A stretch of DNA of 64,000 bases, from contig REDH01000081.1 in NCBI GenBank assembly GCA_007693585.1, positions 1 through 64,000 on the forward strand, read 5' to 3'. Shown here piece by piece: positions 45,247-55,513 of the stretch. The notes beneath the pieces are model-generated. The model was given only the letters and a program-made list of their open reading frames with translations. It did not search any database and was not told where the DNA came from. Source of the DNA: Deltaproteobacteria bacterium (lineage in GTDB: Bacteria > Myxococcota_A > Bradymonadia > REDH01). Each line of letters starts with the position of its first letter. Position 1 is the first letter of the stretch. The position numbers and the translations under genes were made by a program.

Positions 45247-46053
45247 ATGCAACCCCCGACGCACACCCTGCAGCCCATCGAGCGGCAACCCTGGTCCCCC
45301 ATCGGACTTCGAGCCCTCTTCGCCAAGGAGGTCCGCCGCTTCGCCAAGGTCTGGCTCCAGACCGTGTTCTCCCCCCTGATCACCACCAGCCTCTACTTCC
45401 TCGTCTTCGGAGTCGCCCTCGGCACCCGAATGGGCGAGATCCACGGAGTCCCCTACATCCGGTTCGTCATTCCCGGCCTGATGATGCTCGCGATGATCAG
45501 CAACGCGTTCCTCAATTGCTCGTCGTCCCTCTTCCAGTCGCGAATCAACGGCACCATCACCGACATCCTCGTGTCCCCCCTCGGCACCGCCGAGCTCCTC
45601 GGCGCATTCGTCGGCGCCGGAGTCCTGCGGGGCCTGATCGTCGGCAGTCTCGTCTGGCTCGTCGCCGCGTTCTTCGTCTCCCCCGACATCCACCATGCCG
45701 GCTGGATGCTCTACTTCAGCGTCACCGTCTGCCTCTCGTTCGCCATGCTCGGGCTGGCCGTCGCCTGCCTCGCGCAGAAGTACGACCATCTCGCCATCGT
45801 CCCCAGCTTCGTCCTGACCCCGATGACCTTCCTCGGCGGGGTCTTCTACTCCATCGACATGCTCCCCGAGCCCTGGAGGAGCGTTTCCCTCGCCAACCCC
45901 ATGCTCTACATGGTCAACGGGCTCCGCTACGGACTCGTCGGTTCCTCCGATGTCCCCATCCTCACCGCCGCCCTCGCCGTGCTCCTGCTCGTCACCGCCT
46001 CCACAACCGCCGCCGCATGGCTTCTCGCCCGCGGCCGGAACCTGCGCACCTGA
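45247..46053 (+). CDS. ABC-2 type permease (YadH/NodJ type)
   Basis: 268-residue membrane partner of the preceding ATPase. It has an N-terminal amphipathic stretch (GLRALFAKEVRRFAKVWLQTVFSP), then about six TMs, and the ABC-2 signature near PMTFLGGVFYSIDMLPEPWRSVSLANPMLYMVNGLRY. This matches YadH/NodJ closely in length and order. It is 3 bases before a Sel1-like membrane gene, so a three-gene operon is likely. Confidence 0.9.
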   Translation: MQPPTHTLQPIERQPWSPIGLRALFAKEVRRFAKVWLQTVFSPLITTSLYFLVFGVALGTRMGEIHGVPYIRFVIPGLMMLAMISNAFLNCSSSLFQSRINGTITDILVSPLGTAELLGAFVGAGVLRGLIVGSLVWLVAAFFVSPDIHHAGWMLYFSVTVCLSFAMLGLAVACLAQKYDHLAIVPSFVLTPMTFLGGVFYSIDMLPEPWRSVSLANPMLYMVNGLRYGLVGSSDVPILTAALAVLLLVTASTTAAAWLLARGRNLRT

Positions 46054-46056
46054 ACC

Positions 46057-46731
46057 ATGCTCACCTCCTTCAGGGCCCCCGCGCGCCTCGTCGCCCTCAT
46101 GGCACTCACCGCAGGACTCACCCTCCTCGCCGTCGCCGCGCTCGCCCACCATGCGACAGGAGGCGAGGTCGTGCAGCGCATCGCCGCCCGCGGCGGCTTG
46201 CTCGCTGTCCTCGGCCTCGTGCCCCTCCTCATCGTGCGCCCCCCTCAACCCGACCTGCGCCGGCTGAGTGCCGTCGCCGTCGGTCTCTGGCCCTTCTGCG
46301 CGTTCGGCGCGTTCCTGTGGTGGCAGATCGGGCTCAGCCACGAACAGCGAGAAGCCTGTACCGTCGCCCGCGACGCCGAAGCGTGCGAAACCCTCGCCCA
46401 CCGACGACACCGGCGCGGCCACCACGACGACGCCGCCATCCTCCACGACGCAGCGTGCACGCTCGAACGGGGTCGCTCCTGCTTCTCCCTCGGAGGACTC
46501 CGCCTGCAGGGGCACCTCGGCGCTCCCGACCCCGTAGGCGCTCGCGCAGAGTTCGAGCGCGGCTGCCTCCTCGATCACCCCCAGGCCTGCGCCCGCCTCG
46601 GCACCATGCGGCGCCTCGGCCAGGGCGGCCCCGTCGACACCGACGGGGCCCGCGACGCCCTGCAGGCCGCCTGCCGCGCCTCCAACGCAAACGCCTGCGC
46701 GGAACTCGAGCTGATCGACGCCCCACCGTAG
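46057..46731 (+). CDS. Membrane protein with Sel1-like Cys repeats
   Basis: 224-residue protein with three hydrophobic segments in its first 95 residues (about 10-30, 45-60, 72-92) and a soluble C-terminal half. That half contains Sel1/HcpA-like repeats with paired Cys (CTVARDAEACETLA, CTLERGRSCFSLGGL, CLLDHPQACARLGTM, CRASNANACAEL). Such repeats form helical hairpins stapled by disulfides in extracytoplasmic proteins. It is the last gene of the ABC-2 cluster and may be an accessory, though nothing in the sequence proves this. Confidence 0.68.
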   Translation: MLTSFRAPARLVALMALTAGLTLLAVAALAHHATGGEVVQRIAARGGLLAVLGLVPLLIVRPPQPDLRRLSAVAVGLWPFCAFGAFLWWQIGLSHEQREACTVARDAEACETLAHRRHRRGHHDDAAILHDAACTLERGRSCFSLGGLRLQGHLGAPDPVGARAEFERGCLLDHPQACARLGTMRRLGQGGPVDTDGARDALQAACRASNANACAELELIDAPP

Positions 46732-46796
46732 GCACCGCGCGAGGATGACAGACCGCGACCCGCCTCCGGGCACGAGACATCCGGAACAGAACCCGG

Positions 46797-46826
46797 TTGC
46801 ACACAGGCGCGACACCGCGCGATAAC
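46797..46826 (+). promoter_or_regulatory. Possible promoter for the serine hydrolase gene
   Basis: TTGCAC (46797-46802), 18 bases, GATAAC (46821-46826), 52 bases before the ATG. Confidence 0.4.
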
Positions 46827-46878
46827 CTCCGCGTCACGGCACCGGCGCCGTCCCGCTCCTCGACTCCCCACGACCGCG

Positions 46879-48174
46879 ATGTCCCTTCTTCCCGCCCTGC
46901 GCACCGCGCCCGCATGGGTCCGGCGCCTCGACCAGCTCCTCCCCGCCCGAGAGGTGGAACAGATCGACCGGGAGGCCGAAGTCGACCCCCGTGCCGTCGG
47001 CATGACCGCAGGCGACGTGGACGCCATCTGGTCCGCCGCCCGCGATGCCTACGAGACAGGTGTTCACCCGGCCCTCGCCCTCTGCATCCGCCGAGGCGGA
47101 CAGATCATCATGAAGCGAAGCCTCGGCCACGCGTCGGGCAACGGGCCCGACGACGCCGGCAAGCCCCGGATCGCGTGCACGCCGGACACCCCGTTCTGCA
47201 TCTTCTCCGCCTCCAAGGCGATCACCGCGGTCGTCATGCACATGCTCGACGACCGCGGACTCCTGCACATCGACGACGCCGTCCAGGAGTATCTGCCCGA
47301 GTTCCAGGGCCCGCAGAAAGAGCGGATCACCATCCGCCACGTGCTCACCCATCGGGCAGGAATCCCGTCGGTCCCCGCCGAATACGCCACGCCGGAACTC
47401 TTCCACGACTGGGACCGCGTGGTGAAGCTCCTTTGCGAGGCGGAACCCACCAGCATCCCCGGACGTCGGCTCGCCTACCATGCGATCACCGGAGGGTTCA
47501 TCCTCGGCGAGATCGTCCAGCGCGTCACCGGGCGCAGCATCCGCAACGTGCTCCAGAAGGACATCCTCGACCCCCTCGGCTTCGAGCGCATGAACTACGG
47601 GGTCCCCGAGGCGGACATCCCCCTCGTCGCGCAGAGCGCGTTCACGGGTCCTCCCGTACCATGGCCCCTCGCGCCACTCGTGGAGCGCGCACTCGGAGCC
47701 CGGTTCGAGGTCGCCGCCGAGATCGCCCACGACCCCCGGTTCCTCACCTCGGTGGTCCCCTCGGGAAACGTCGTGGCCAGTGCGGACGAAGCATCCCGGT
47801 TCTTCCAGGTGCTGCTCGACGGCGGGATCGCCGATGGCGTCCGCATCCTCGAACCGCGCACCATCCGTCGAGCGTGCAACGAGAGTTCCTACCTCGAAAT
47901 GGACTTCACCCTCTTCTTCCCCGTCCGCTACGGACTCGGCTTCATGCTCGGCTCCGACCGCATCTCCCTGTTCGGCCCCCGCACCCCAAGAGCCTTCGGA
48001 CATCTCGGGTTCATGAACACCCTCATCTGGGCCGACCCGGACCGGGACATCTCGGTCGCCCTGCTCACCAGCGGCAAGGCCTTCCTGAGCCCCCACCTCT
48101 TCCCCCTCGCCCGCCTCGTGGGCGCCATCGGACGACACTGCCCGCCCGGACCGCTCCGACGACCCTCGCCCTGA
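46879..48174 (+). CDS. Class C beta-lactamase-related serine hydrolase
   Basis: 431-residue serine hydrolase of the beta-lactamase/EstB family. The catalytic SxxK is SASK (in FCIFSASKAITAVV), followed by HVLTHRAGIPS and, in place of the usual YxN, YHAIT. HLGFMN near the C-terminus fills the KTG-like position seen as HxG in esterases of this family. There is no signal peptide, so a cytoplasmic esterase or peptidase-like enzyme is more likely than a true beta-lactamase. Confidence 0.8.
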   Translation: MSLLPALRTAPAWVRRLDQLLPAREVEQIDREAEVDPRAVGMTAGDVDAIWSAARDAYETGVHPALALCIRRGGQIIMKRSLGHASGNGPDDAGKPRIACTPDTPFCIFSASKAITAVVMHMLDDRGLLHIDDAVQEYLPEFQGPQKERITIRHVLTHRAGIPSVPAEYATPELFHDWDRVVKLLCEAEPTSIPGRRLAYHAITGGFILGEIVQRVTGRSIRNVLQKDILDPLGFERMNYGVPEADIPLVAQSAFTGPPVPWPLAPLVERALGARFEVAAEIAHDPRFLTSVVPSGNVVASADEASRFFQVLLDGGIADGVRILEPRTIRRACNESSYLEMDFTLFFPVRYGLGFMLGSDRISLFGPRTPRAFGHLGFMNTLIWADPDRDISVALLTSGKAFLSPHLFPLARLVGAIGRHCPPGPLRRPSP

Positions 48175-48239
48175 ACCCCTCTCGCAGACGCGTTCTCCCT
48201 GCCGGAACGCTCCCCCGGGCTCCTCGGTCGCGGACATTG

Positions 48240-49615
<1,376 letters not shown>

Positions 49616-49658
49616 TGGAGCGTCGGGCCAGCCCCCCGCCGCGACGCGGGAGATGATC

Positions 49659-50933
49659 ATGGCGCGTCACGAGGAGCAGCTCGTCGAGGTCGTGCTGCCG
49701 GACCTCCGGCTCGAGGCCGGGGCTTCGGTCACGGCACCGCTCGCGCGGATGCAGATCATGGCGCCGCCCGGTGCGGTGCTCGTCGACGCGGCGGCACGCG
49801 TGTCCGGGGAAGCCGCGCGCGCCCTCGCCTCGGGACAATGGGTCGAGCGAAGCGGCGCGGCGCTCGATCGGCGCCGGGACGAACTCTCCTCCGCGTCCGT
49901 CCGGCTGGACAGCGATCTCCCGGTGGTGCTCGTGGTCCACGCCCTGACGGGCGACATGCGCCTCGGTGGAGACGGCGGCTGGTGGGCCCCCCTGGTGGGA
50001 CCGGGTCGGCCGCTGGATCCCACCCGCGCCGTCCTGCTGTGCGTCAACAACCTGGGGAGCTGCTACGGCAGCGCGGGACCAGCGGATGCCGACTTCCCGC
50101 ACCGGGACGCCGACGAGGAGCCCTGGGCCGGCCTCGAGGGCCCCGGCGGATTCGACCCCGCCGCGGCCTGTGGCGCGGGTGTGCGCCTGCCGGCCACCAT
50201 CACCACGTGGGACCAGGCGCGGTTCCTGCTCGCTGCACTCGACGCCATCCGCGTCGAGCGCCCCATCACCGTCGCGGGCGGGTCGGTGGGCGGGATGATC
50301 GCTCTCGCCCTCGCGACACTGGCTCCGGACCGGGTGGACAGGGTGCTGCCCATCGCCGCTTCGGCAGCCGCCGGGGCGTGGATCCAGGGGTTCAACCACA
50401 CCGCGAGGATGCTGGTGCTGTCCGATCCCGACAGCGCTTCGGGCGGAGGGCGGGGGCTGGAACTTGCCCGGCAGATCGCCCACATGACCTATCGCGCACC
50501 GGCGGGTCTGTCGGAGCGTCAGGGGAGACGCCAGGCGGAGCGGGAGCGCTGGTCGGCCGGCTCGCCCTACGCGGTGCAGACCTACCTGGAGTACCAGGGG
50601 CGGAAGCTTCGCCGGCGATTCCATGCGGGAGCGTATCTGGCCCAGCTCGACGCGATGGACCACCACGATATCTCCCGCCGCCCTCCCGGCACCGACGCAG
50701 GCCCCTGGGGACTCGCCCGACTGACCATGCCGCTCACGGCCATCGGCATCGACTCGGACATGCTGTACCCGGCCATCGCAATGCGGCAGGTCGTCGATGC
50801 GCTGCTTGCGCACGGGCGGCCCGCCGCGTACCGGGAGCTGCGGTCGGCGCACGGCCACGACGGATTCCTGATCGAGTGGACGGGCATGGCGACGCTGCTC
50901 GCGGAGGCCCTCGACACTGCAGAGGCACGATGA
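49659..50933 (+). CDS. metX: Homoserine O-acetyltransferase
   Basis: 424-residue alpha/beta-hydrolase-fold acyltransferase that makes O-acetylhomoserine (or O-succinylhomoserine). It has LVVHALTGD, NNLGSCYGSAGP, the nucleophile elbow GGSVGGM with Ser, TWDQARFL, YLEYQGRKLRRRF, the Asp motif TAIGIDSDMLYP and the His motif SAHGHDGFLIEW. GGGAG lies 6 bases before the ATG at 49659, making it the likeliest start over the in-frame ATG at 49653. It ends in ATGA overlap with thrA. Confidence 0.92.
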   Translation: MARHEEQLVEVVLPDLRLEAGASVTAPLARMQIMAPPGAVLVDAAARVSGEAARALASGQWVERSGAALDRRRDELSSASVRLDSDLPVVLVVHALTGDMRLGGDGGWWAPLVGPGRPLDPTRAVLLCVNNLGSCYGSAGPADADFPHRDADEEPWAGLEGPGGFDPAAACGAGVRLPATITTWDQARFLLAALDAIRVERPITVAGGSVGGMIALALATLAPDRVDRVLPIAASAAAGAWIQGFNHTARMLVLSDPDSASGGGRGLELARQIAHMTYRAPAGLSERQGRRQAERERWSAGSPYAVQTYLEYQGRKLRRRFHAGAYLAQLDAMDHHDISRRPPGTDAGPWGLARLTMPLTAIGIDSDMLYPAIAMRQVVDALLAHGRPAAYRELRSAHGHDGFLIEWTGMATLLAEALDTAEAR

Positions 50934-53488
50934 ACGAGACGACGTCGACCACCGAAACGCCCTTCCGAGTGATGAAGTTCGGAGGGTCCTCCTCGGGCGC
51001 TCCGGAGCGGTTGGTCCGATCGACGGATCTCATCGCCCGTGAGCGCGCGGAAGGACCCGTGGCGGTGGTGTTCTCGGCGATGGGCGACACCACCGACTGG
51101 CTGATCGAGGCGTTCGATGCGGCGGCAGCCGGCGACATGGAGGCAGCCGAGGCGACGGTCGACCGGGTGGCCGACCTCGCGGTCAGCAACGGTCTCGGAG
51201 CCCTCGATGCGCTGGCCAGGGTCGGTGGTCTCACCGGCGAGCGGCCCGAGATCACCCCGGTGGTGCGCGAGCTGCTGCATCCGCTCCGGCAGCTCCTCTA
51301 CGGCGTCTCGCTGGTTCGCGAGCGCACGGCGCAGACCCTGGACCTCGTGCTGTCGTTCGGAGAACGGACGTGCGCGACGGTGATGACGCTGCTCCTTCAG
51401 GCGCGTGGGGTCCCGGCCGTGTTCGTGGATGCGCGCGAGTGGACCGTGACGGACGACCGGTTCGGCAGCGCGCTCGTGGACTGGGAGTCGACACGCCGAG
51501 CGCTGGCCGTCCAGCGCGAGACCTGGGGTGACCGGGTGCCTGTACACACGGGGTTTCTGGGCCGGACGCCGGACGGGCGGACGACGACCCTCGGCCGCAA
51601 CGGATCGGACTACACGACCACGCTTCTCGCGCGGGCGCTGGGCGCATCGGAGGTGCAGATCTGGACGGACGTGTCCGGGGTCATGACGGCGGATCCTGCG
51701 CTGGTGGCGGACGCCTACCCGATCGCGCGGCTCAGCTACATGGAGGCGCTGGAGCTGGCCAACTTCGGCGCGCGGATGTTCCACCCGCGGACGATGATCC
51801 CGCTGATCGAGTCGGGCATCCCCCTGCGGATCCGGAACACGATGCACCCGGATGCGCCGGGCACCCGGGTGGACGCCTGCGGCGCGCAGGACGAGGAGCG
51901 GCCTACGTCCGTGGCCTCGCTCGAGAACCTCGCGATGCTCGACATCGAGTATCGTCGCCTCGATCAGCAGACCCCGGCCGGGGAGCGGGTGCTGCGGGCG
52001 CTTCAGCGGGCGGGAATCCCGGTCTGGATGGCCACCCAGAGCGCGCACGGGCAGTCCGTGGCGGTGGCGGTGCCGGCCGGTCGCGTGGACGAGGCGAAGG
52101 GGGCGATCGCGGACGAGTTCGAGGCGGAACTCGACCGGGGCGACGTGCAGCGCATCGGCCAGCGGCTTCCGGTCACGCTGCTGTCGCTCGTGGCCGAGAC
52201 GATGGGGCAGCACGTGAACGTGGCGGGGCGCTTCTTCCACGCGCTCGGCGCCGTGGGCATCAACATCCGGGCGATCGCGCAGGGCGCGAGCTCCCGATCC
52301 ATCTCCTGCGTCATCGACGCGGCGGAGACCCCCGTGGCGGTCCGGACCGTGCACGCGGCGTTCAACTTCGCGCACCACGAGATCAGCCTGCTCGTGCTGG
52401 GGCACGGGACGGTGGGCAGCCAGCTCCTCGCCCAGGTCGCCAGCCAGAAGGAGAAGCTCGAGACGCTTCACGGGGCACGGCTTCGGGTCGTCGGGCTGGC
52501 GGACAGCAGGCGCCTGCTGTGGGACGAGTCGGGGCTGGACCTCGGCCGGTGGCAGACGCAGATCGAGGCCACAGCACCGAAGGGCGGTCCCCCGGTGGAC
52601 GAGGAAGTCCTGGACCGGCTGCGGCGCCTGCCGCTCCCGGTTCTCGTGGACTGCACTGCGGCGGACGGCATGGGCCCGCTGTACGCCGCGGCCTTCGAGC
52701 GGGGCATTCACGTGGTGGGGGCCAACAAGAAGCCACTCACCCTGAACGCCGGGGAGCACGCGGCCCTGATGGCCGGCGCGAGGGAACACCATCGCGCGTG
52801 GCACTACGAGACCACGGTCGGCGCCAGCCTTCCCGTGATCGACACCCTCAAGAACCTGGTCCGCACCGGGGACCGGGTGCTCCGGATCGAGGGGTCCTTC
52901 TCCGGGACGCTGGGCTACCTGACCAACGAGCTGATGGCCGGACGCAGCCTCTCGGCTGCGGTGCGGGAAGCCCACCGGCTCGGATACACGGAACCGCGAC
53001 CGCAGGAAGACCTGTCGGGCATGGACGTGGCCCGAAAGGCGCTCATCCTCGCCCGGGAACTCGGGCTCGCGATCGAGCTCGATCAGGTGGTCATCGAACC
53101 GCTTGTGAGCGCGGAGGCGATGGCCGTGGAGGGCCGCGATGCCTTCTTCGCCGCCCTCGAGCGCGAGGACGCAACCTTCGCCGAGCGCATCGCCAGACTC
53201 GTGGAGCGAGAGGAGACCCTGCGGTACCTGGCCGTCATCGACCCGGGCACCGAAGGGAACGCTCCGAGCGTGCGGGTGGGACCCGTGGAGCTTCCGGCGG
53301 ACCACCCCGCGGTCCGCCTGCGCGGGTCCGAGGCGTTCGTGGCCTTCCAGACGCTGCGGTACAGCGACTATCCGCTGATCGTGCAGGGGGCCGGAGCGGG
53401 AGGGGCGGTCACCGCCGCGGGCGTGCTCGCCGACGTGCTGCGCATCGGACAGGCCATCCGGGGCCGCCGACCGGTCCGCGCAGCCTGA
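50930..53488 (+). CDS. thrA: Bifunctional aspartokinase / homoserine dehydrogenase
   Basis: 852-residue fusion enzyme for the first and third steps of the aspartate pathway. The aspartokinase part opens with RVMKFGGSSSG and has LSFGERTCATVM, GFLGRTPDGRTTTLGRNGSDYT and DVSGVMTADP. Two ACT-type regulatory segments follow (about residues 325-475, including VNVAGRFFHALGAVGINIRAI). The homoserine dehydrogenase half begins VLGHGTVGSQLL with NADP Rossmann motif, then VVGANKKPLT and YETTVGASLPVIDTLKNL. Its ATG overlaps the metX stop (ATGA), giving metY-metX-thrA. Feedback by threonine or methionine is typical of the class but not proven here. Confidence 0.93.
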   Translation: MNETTSTTETPFRVMKFGGSSSGAPERLVRSTDLIARERAEGPVAVVFSAMGDTTDWLIEAFDAAAAGDMEAAEATVDRVADLAVSNGLGALDALARVGGLTGERPEITPVVRELLHPLRQLLYGVSLVRERTAQTLDLVLSFGERTCATVMTLLLQARGVPAVFVDAREWTVTDDRFGSALVDWESTRRALAVQRETWGDRVPVHTGFLGRTPDGRTTTLGRNGSDYTTTLLARALGASEVQIWTDVSGVMTADPALVADAYPIARLSYMEALELANFGARMFHPRTMIPLIESGIPLRIRNTMHPDAPGTRVDACGAQDEERPTSVASLENLAMLDIEYRRLDQQTPAGERVLRALQRAGIPVWMATQSAHGQSVAVAVPAGRVDEAKGAIADEFEAELDRGDVQRIGQRLPVTLLSLVAETMGQHVNVAGRFFHALGAVGINIRAIAQGASSRSISCVIDAAETPVAVRTVHAAFNFAHHEISLLVLGHGTVGSQLLAQVASQKEKLETLHGARLRVVGLADSRRLLWDESGLDLGRWQTQIEATAPKGGPPVDEEVLDRLRRLPLPVLVDCTAADGMGPLYAAAFERGIHVVGANKKPLTLNAGEHAALMAGAREHHRAWHYETTVGASLPVIDTLKNLVRTGDRVLRIEGSFSGTLGYLTNELMAGRSLSAAVREAHRLGYTEPRPQEDLSGMDVARKALILARELGLAIELDQVVIEPLVSAEAMAVEGRDAFFAALEREDATFAERIARLVEREETLRYLAVIDPGTEGNAPSVRVGPVELPADHPAVRLRGSEAFVAFQTLRYSDYPLIVQGAGAGGAVTAAGVLADVLRIGQAIRGRRPVRAA

Positions 53489-53531
53489 CGCGCTGCGGCA
53501 GGCGTGTGCAAACCACCGTACGAGATAGGGG

Positions 53532-53560
53532 TTGACACCTGCATACCTTTCGGATCATCG
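53532..53560 (+). promoter_or_regulatory. Possible promoter for the RRM gene
   Basis: A perfect TTGACA (53532-53537) is followed after 17 bases by TCATCG, a poor -10. If used, the transcript has a leader of over 210 bases. Confidence 0.4.
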
Positions 53561-53622
53561 TTGGCTCGTTCAGGGTGCAGGGCCACGTGTCGCGTCCGGA
53601 GGATCGACAGGTAGCCAGCGCA

Positions 53623-53650
53623 CTCCCGCGGGATGATGTTCCCGCGGGAG
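53623..53650 (+). promoter_or_regulatory. 11-bp perfect hairpin in the RRM gene leader
   Basis: CTCCCGCGGGA and TCCCGCGGGAG form a perfect 11-bp stem with a 6-base loop (TGATGT), 132 bases before the RRM start. Each arm is itself nearly palindromic (CCCGCGGG). No T-tract follows, and it lies 134 bases beyond the thrA stop. It may be a terminator of the met operon or a regulatory structure in the leader of the RRM transcript. Confidence 0.5.
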
Positions 53651-53782
53651 GCGTTGCGCCCGAGAAGTCTCCGCTGGCCCCGTACTCGTCCGGAGGACCG
53701 GGCAGCCTCGAACGAACGTCGGACAGCGGCCGACACCGGGCAGGCCATTCGCCCGCCCGGATCAGGATCATGGGGAAGCGCG

Positions 53783-54073
53783 ATGAAACTCTTCGTAGGA
53801 GGACTGGCCTGGGCCACCGACAGTGACGGACTCCGACAGGCTTTCGAAGCCTACGGCGAAGTCACCGAGGCGGTCGTGATCTCGGACCGGGAAACCGGGC
53901 GTTCCCGAGGCTTCGGCTTCGTGACGTTCGCCAATGAGGCCGATGGCCGCACGGCGCTCGAGGCCATGAACGGCGTCGAGCTCGACGGCCGCACCATCAA
54001 GTGCGACGAAGCCAACAGCCCCGGCCCCCGCGCCAACGGCGATGCGCCACGGCGCAGCCGCGACCGCTGGTAG
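53783..54073 (+). CDS. Single-RRM RNA-binding protein
   Basis: 96-residue protein consisting of one RNA recognition motif and a short Arg/Gly/Pro tail. RNP2 is LFVGGL (residues 3-8) and RNP1 RGFGFVTF, with the usual aromatic residues for stacking RNA bases. Bacterial single-RRM proteins (Rbp type of cyanobacteria and myxobacteria) bind RNA and are often cold-induced. A start at 53783 places the first RRM strand at the N-terminus as in relatives. The long structured leader upstream would fit post-transcriptional control (inference). Confidence 0.9.
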   Translation: MKLFVGGLAWATDSDGLRQAFEAYGEVTEAVVISDRETGRSRGFGFVTFANEADGRTALEAMNGVELDGRTIKCDEANSPGPRANGDAPRRSRDRW

Positions 54074-54200
54074 ACCGACCAGTCCGAAAACACCCCTTGC
54101 ACGTTCCCACCCGGGACGGCACCTTCCGGCTGCAGGCTACCGAGGCCCGCCGCGCGAGTCCCGCGCGGTGAACCACTCTCGCCCCCCGCACAGGAAGACC

Positions 54201-55352
54201 GTGGCCGGCGTCCACCACATCTACCTCATCCCCGGCTTCTTCGGGTTCGCCGACCTCGGCGGAATCCCCTACTTCCACCACGTCCGCGAGTTCCTGCGCG
54301 ACGTGCTCTCCGACGTCGGCGTCGACGCCCGGGTCACCACCGTGGCCACCCTGCCGACCGCAAGCATCCGCCACCGCGCCGGACGACTCCTCTCCACCAT
54401 CGAGGCGGACGCGGCCGAGGACGACGCCCCGATCCATCTCATCGGGCACTCCACCGGCGGACTCGACGCCCGCCTGCTCGTCACCCCGCACGTCGCCCTC
54501 GGCGCCGACCGAAATGTGGAGTCCGTCGCGACGCGCGTGCGCTCGGTGATCTCCGTGGCCACTCCCCATCAGGGCACCCCCCTCGCCGGCTTCTTCGGCA
54601 GCCTGACCGGGAAGAAGGCCCTCTGGGCGCTCTCCCTCGCCAGCATCTATACCCTGCGCTTCGGCCGCCTGCCCCTGAGCGTGCTCTTTCGCCTCGTCGG
54701 CGTCATCGCGAAGCTCGACGGACACCTCGGTCTGCGCCACAACGTCCTGGATCAGGTCTACCGCGATCTCCTCGCCGACTTCGACACCGAGCGCGAAGCC
54801 GCCATCGCCGAGTTTCTCGAACACGTGCGCAGCGACCAGTCCCTCCTCCGCCAGCTCACCCCCGAGGGCATCGACCTCTTCAACGCCTCCACCGGCGACC
54901 GCCCCGGCGTCCGCTACGGATCCGTGGTCACCTGGGCACGCCGCCCTTCCCTGCGCGCCAACCTCGACATCGGCCTGGACCCCTACCTTCAGGCCACGCA
55001 GGGGCTGTACCGCGCCCTGTGGTGGATGTCCTCCCGCTCCCGCGCCGAGTGCCCCCTGAGCGCCGCACAGCGCGCAGCCCTCCTCGACGTGTGGGGCGAG
55101 GTACCCGAGCTCCGCGACAACGACGGCATGGTGCCCACCCTCGCTCAGGCCTGGGGCGAGATCATCCACGCCGCGCGCGCCGATCACCTCGATGTCTGCG
55201 GACACTTCCACGACCCGGAGCACGACCCACCGCACGTGGACTGGGTCGCCACCGGCAGCGGCTTCCGCCGTCCCGCCTTCGAGAGCCTCTGGACGGACGT
55301 GGCCGCCTTCATCGCCGGCGCCGCACAAGGGGCGTCCCCCGACGAGGCCTGA
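54201..55352 (+). CDS. Lipase-like alpha/beta hydrolase
   Basis: 383-residue hydrolase of the triacylglycerol lipase/PGAP1-like type. The oxyanion segment HHIYLIPGFFGFADLGG is followed by the nucleophile elbow IGHSTGG and by SVATPHQGTPLAGFF, both family marks. DNDGMVPTLAQAW may hold the Asp and HLDVCGHFHD the His. I start at GTG 54201, because AGGAAGACC lies directly before it; a GTG at 54168 is the alternative. No signal peptide is evident. It probably hydrolyses lipid or ester bonds, substrate unknown. Confidence 0.75.
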   Translation: MAGVHHIYLIPGFFGFADLGGIPYFHHVREFLRDVLSDVGVDARVTTVATLPTASIRHRAGRLLSTIEADAAEDDAPIHLIGHSTGGLDARLLVTPHVALGADRNVESVATRVRSVISVATPHQGTPLAGFFGSLTGKKALWALSLASIYTLRFGRLPLSVLFRLVGVIAKLDGHLGLRHNVLDQVYRDLLADFDTEREAAIAEFLEHVRSDQSLLRQLTPEGIDLFNASTGDRPGVRYGSVVTWARRPSLRANLDIGLDPYLQATQGLYRALWWMSSRSRAECPLSAAQRAALLDVWGEVPELRDNDGMVPTLAQAWGEIIHAARADHLDVCGHFHDPEHDPPHVDWVATGSGFRRPAFESLWTDVAAFIAGAAQGASPDEA

Positions 55353-55513
55353 GCGCACCGCTCCCACCGGCGCCCAGAGCCCTCCGCGCTGCACCCGGGC
55401 ACTCCTTGCCGCAGCCTGCTCTCCATGAGCGCGCTCAATTCGCTGGACGGCCGCAGACAGTCGCACCGGCGCCCATGACACCGGCCTACCGCGCCCACTC
55501 CACACCCGGCACC

